Shown piece after piece: positions 13,925-14,494 of a DNA stretch of 14,494 nt; the stretch's first letter is position 1; each line of letters opens with the position of its first letter. This DNA comes from Rhodospirillaceae bacterium (lineage in GTDB: Bacteria > Pseudomonadota > Alphaproteobacteria > MPNO01 > UBA2964), in contig JABJKO010000256.1 of NCBI GenBank assembly GCA_018660305.1, positions 1-14,494 of the forward strand. The letters are read 5' to 3'. The position numbers and the translations under genes are program-made. The notes beneath the pieces are model-generated. The model ran no database searches. It had not been told where the DNA came from and was given only the letters and a program-made list of their open reading frames with translations.

Positions 13925-14494
13925 ATGGCTGACAATAAAAAGAGCCTTACCGTTGCCGTCGTCAAAAGGACGAAAGCGCCGGCCGAGGGGTACACCATCA
14001 TCTGGGATGCTCTCTGCCCCGGTCTCGGAATGCGTCTCAATGCCGGCGGGAAACGCAGCTTCATCGTGCAGGGCAGATGCAGGGGCAAGGTGTTCAAGAC
14101 TTCTGTGGGCAACGCGCTGGAGGTTGGCCTCGAGCAAGCCCGCACCGACGCCCGCGCCATCCTTGAGGATGCCCAGCGAGGTATCACGCCAAAGAAGCGC
14201 CAGGCTCTTGCTGAGGAAGCGGCCAGGGTCGAAGAGCGCGCATTGCAGAAGGAGCAAGCCGGAACCTTTGCCAGTGTCGCTGACGAGTATATGAAGTTTC
14301 ACGGCAACAAGCTCAAAACTGCTTACGAACTCCAGCGTTATCTGGACGTAGACATCAACCCGGTCCTTGGGAGTTTGCCCATTAGCGATATCAATCGCCA
14401 AGACCTGCGTAAGTTTGTCTTAGACAAATCAGAAACCGCGCCCATCGCTGCGGCCCGGTGCATTTCTCTGATACGTCCTGTCATGAACTACGCG
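13925..14494 (+). CDS. P4-type tyrosine integrase, N-terminal part
   Basis: This is a site-specific recombinase that integrates and excises a mobile element at tRNA-His. 190 codons are present and the frame is open at the window end. The ATG at 13925 follows a strong GGAGGA five bases upstream. Residues about 8-95 match the arm-DNA-binding domain (DUF4102) of P4/CP4-type integrases: WDALCPGLGMRLNAGGKRSFIVQGR, then KTSVGNALEVGLEQARTDARAIL. A charged linker (about 96-116) leads to the core-binding SAM-like domain (TFASVADEYMKFHGNK through LGSLPISDINRQDLRKFV). The catalytic domain with the R-H-R-Y residues is outside the window, so activity cannot be judged. The nearby tRNA-His fragment supports the assignment. 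Confidence 0.9.
   Translation, partial: MADNKKSLTVAVVKRTKAPAEGYTIIWDALCPGLGMRLNAGGKRSFIVQGRCRGKVFKTSVGNALEVGLEQARTDARAILEDAQRGITPKKRQALAEEAARVEERALQKEQAGTFASVADEYMKFHGNKLKTAYELQRYLDVDINPVLGSLPISDINRQDLRKFVLDKSETAPIAAARCISLIRPVMNYA

Overview
The window looks like chromosome of a free-living, probably aquatic, high-GC alphaproteobacterium, possibly Rhodospirillales-like. The evidence is an aapJQMP-type general L-amino-acid transporter, a CoxL/aldehyde-oxidase-type molybdoenzyme, a tRNA-His 3' end of alphaproteobacterial type, a GANTC-centred palindrome and two PEP-CTERM surface proteins. The genus cannot be set from sequence reading alone.

Layout. 1-3763 (minus strand) is a four-gene ABC operon for polar L-amino acids: binding protein (aapJ), two permeases (aapQ, aapM) and the ATPase (aapP, cut by the window edge), with translationally coupled junctions. 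3907-7006 (plus) holds an orphan form-II CoxL-like large subunit followed by a secreted DUF1194/vWA-type protein. 7050-7715 (minus) is a small putative lipoprotein. 7988-9673 (plus) is a ThDP-dependent acetolactate-synthase-like enzyme. The block from about 3807 to 9838 is bounded by a 44-bp sequence in inverted orientation (41/44 identical). From 9913 to about 10300 there is a palindromic repeat and the 3' half of a reverse-transcriptase gene, a mobile-element relic.

10355-13515 is the most interesting part. Two PEP-CTERM genes on the minus strand flank a plus-strand gene of the 4,5-dihydroxyphthalate decarboxylase / periplasmic-binding-like family. Each PEP-CTERM gene has a clear sigma-54 (-24/-12) promoter about 110-120 bases before its start. 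The exact motif TGTAAA-N5-CCGAC lies 64-65 bases further upstream (two copies for the first gene, one for the second), and the first promoter also has a perfect IHF consensus in between. This is the layout expected of a sigma-54/enhancer-binding-protein regulon controlling exosortase-sorted surface proteins. Neither exosortase nor regulator lies in the window.

13723-14494 is the left edge of an integrative element: a 44-bp duplicate of the 3' end of tRNA-His (att site), a repeat-rich stretch, and the start of a P4-type tyrosine integrase that runs off the window. The geometry predicts an intact tRNA-His gene at the far right end of the element.

Gaps over 300 bases (9674-9972, 11009-11533, 13311-13924) are described in their own entries.
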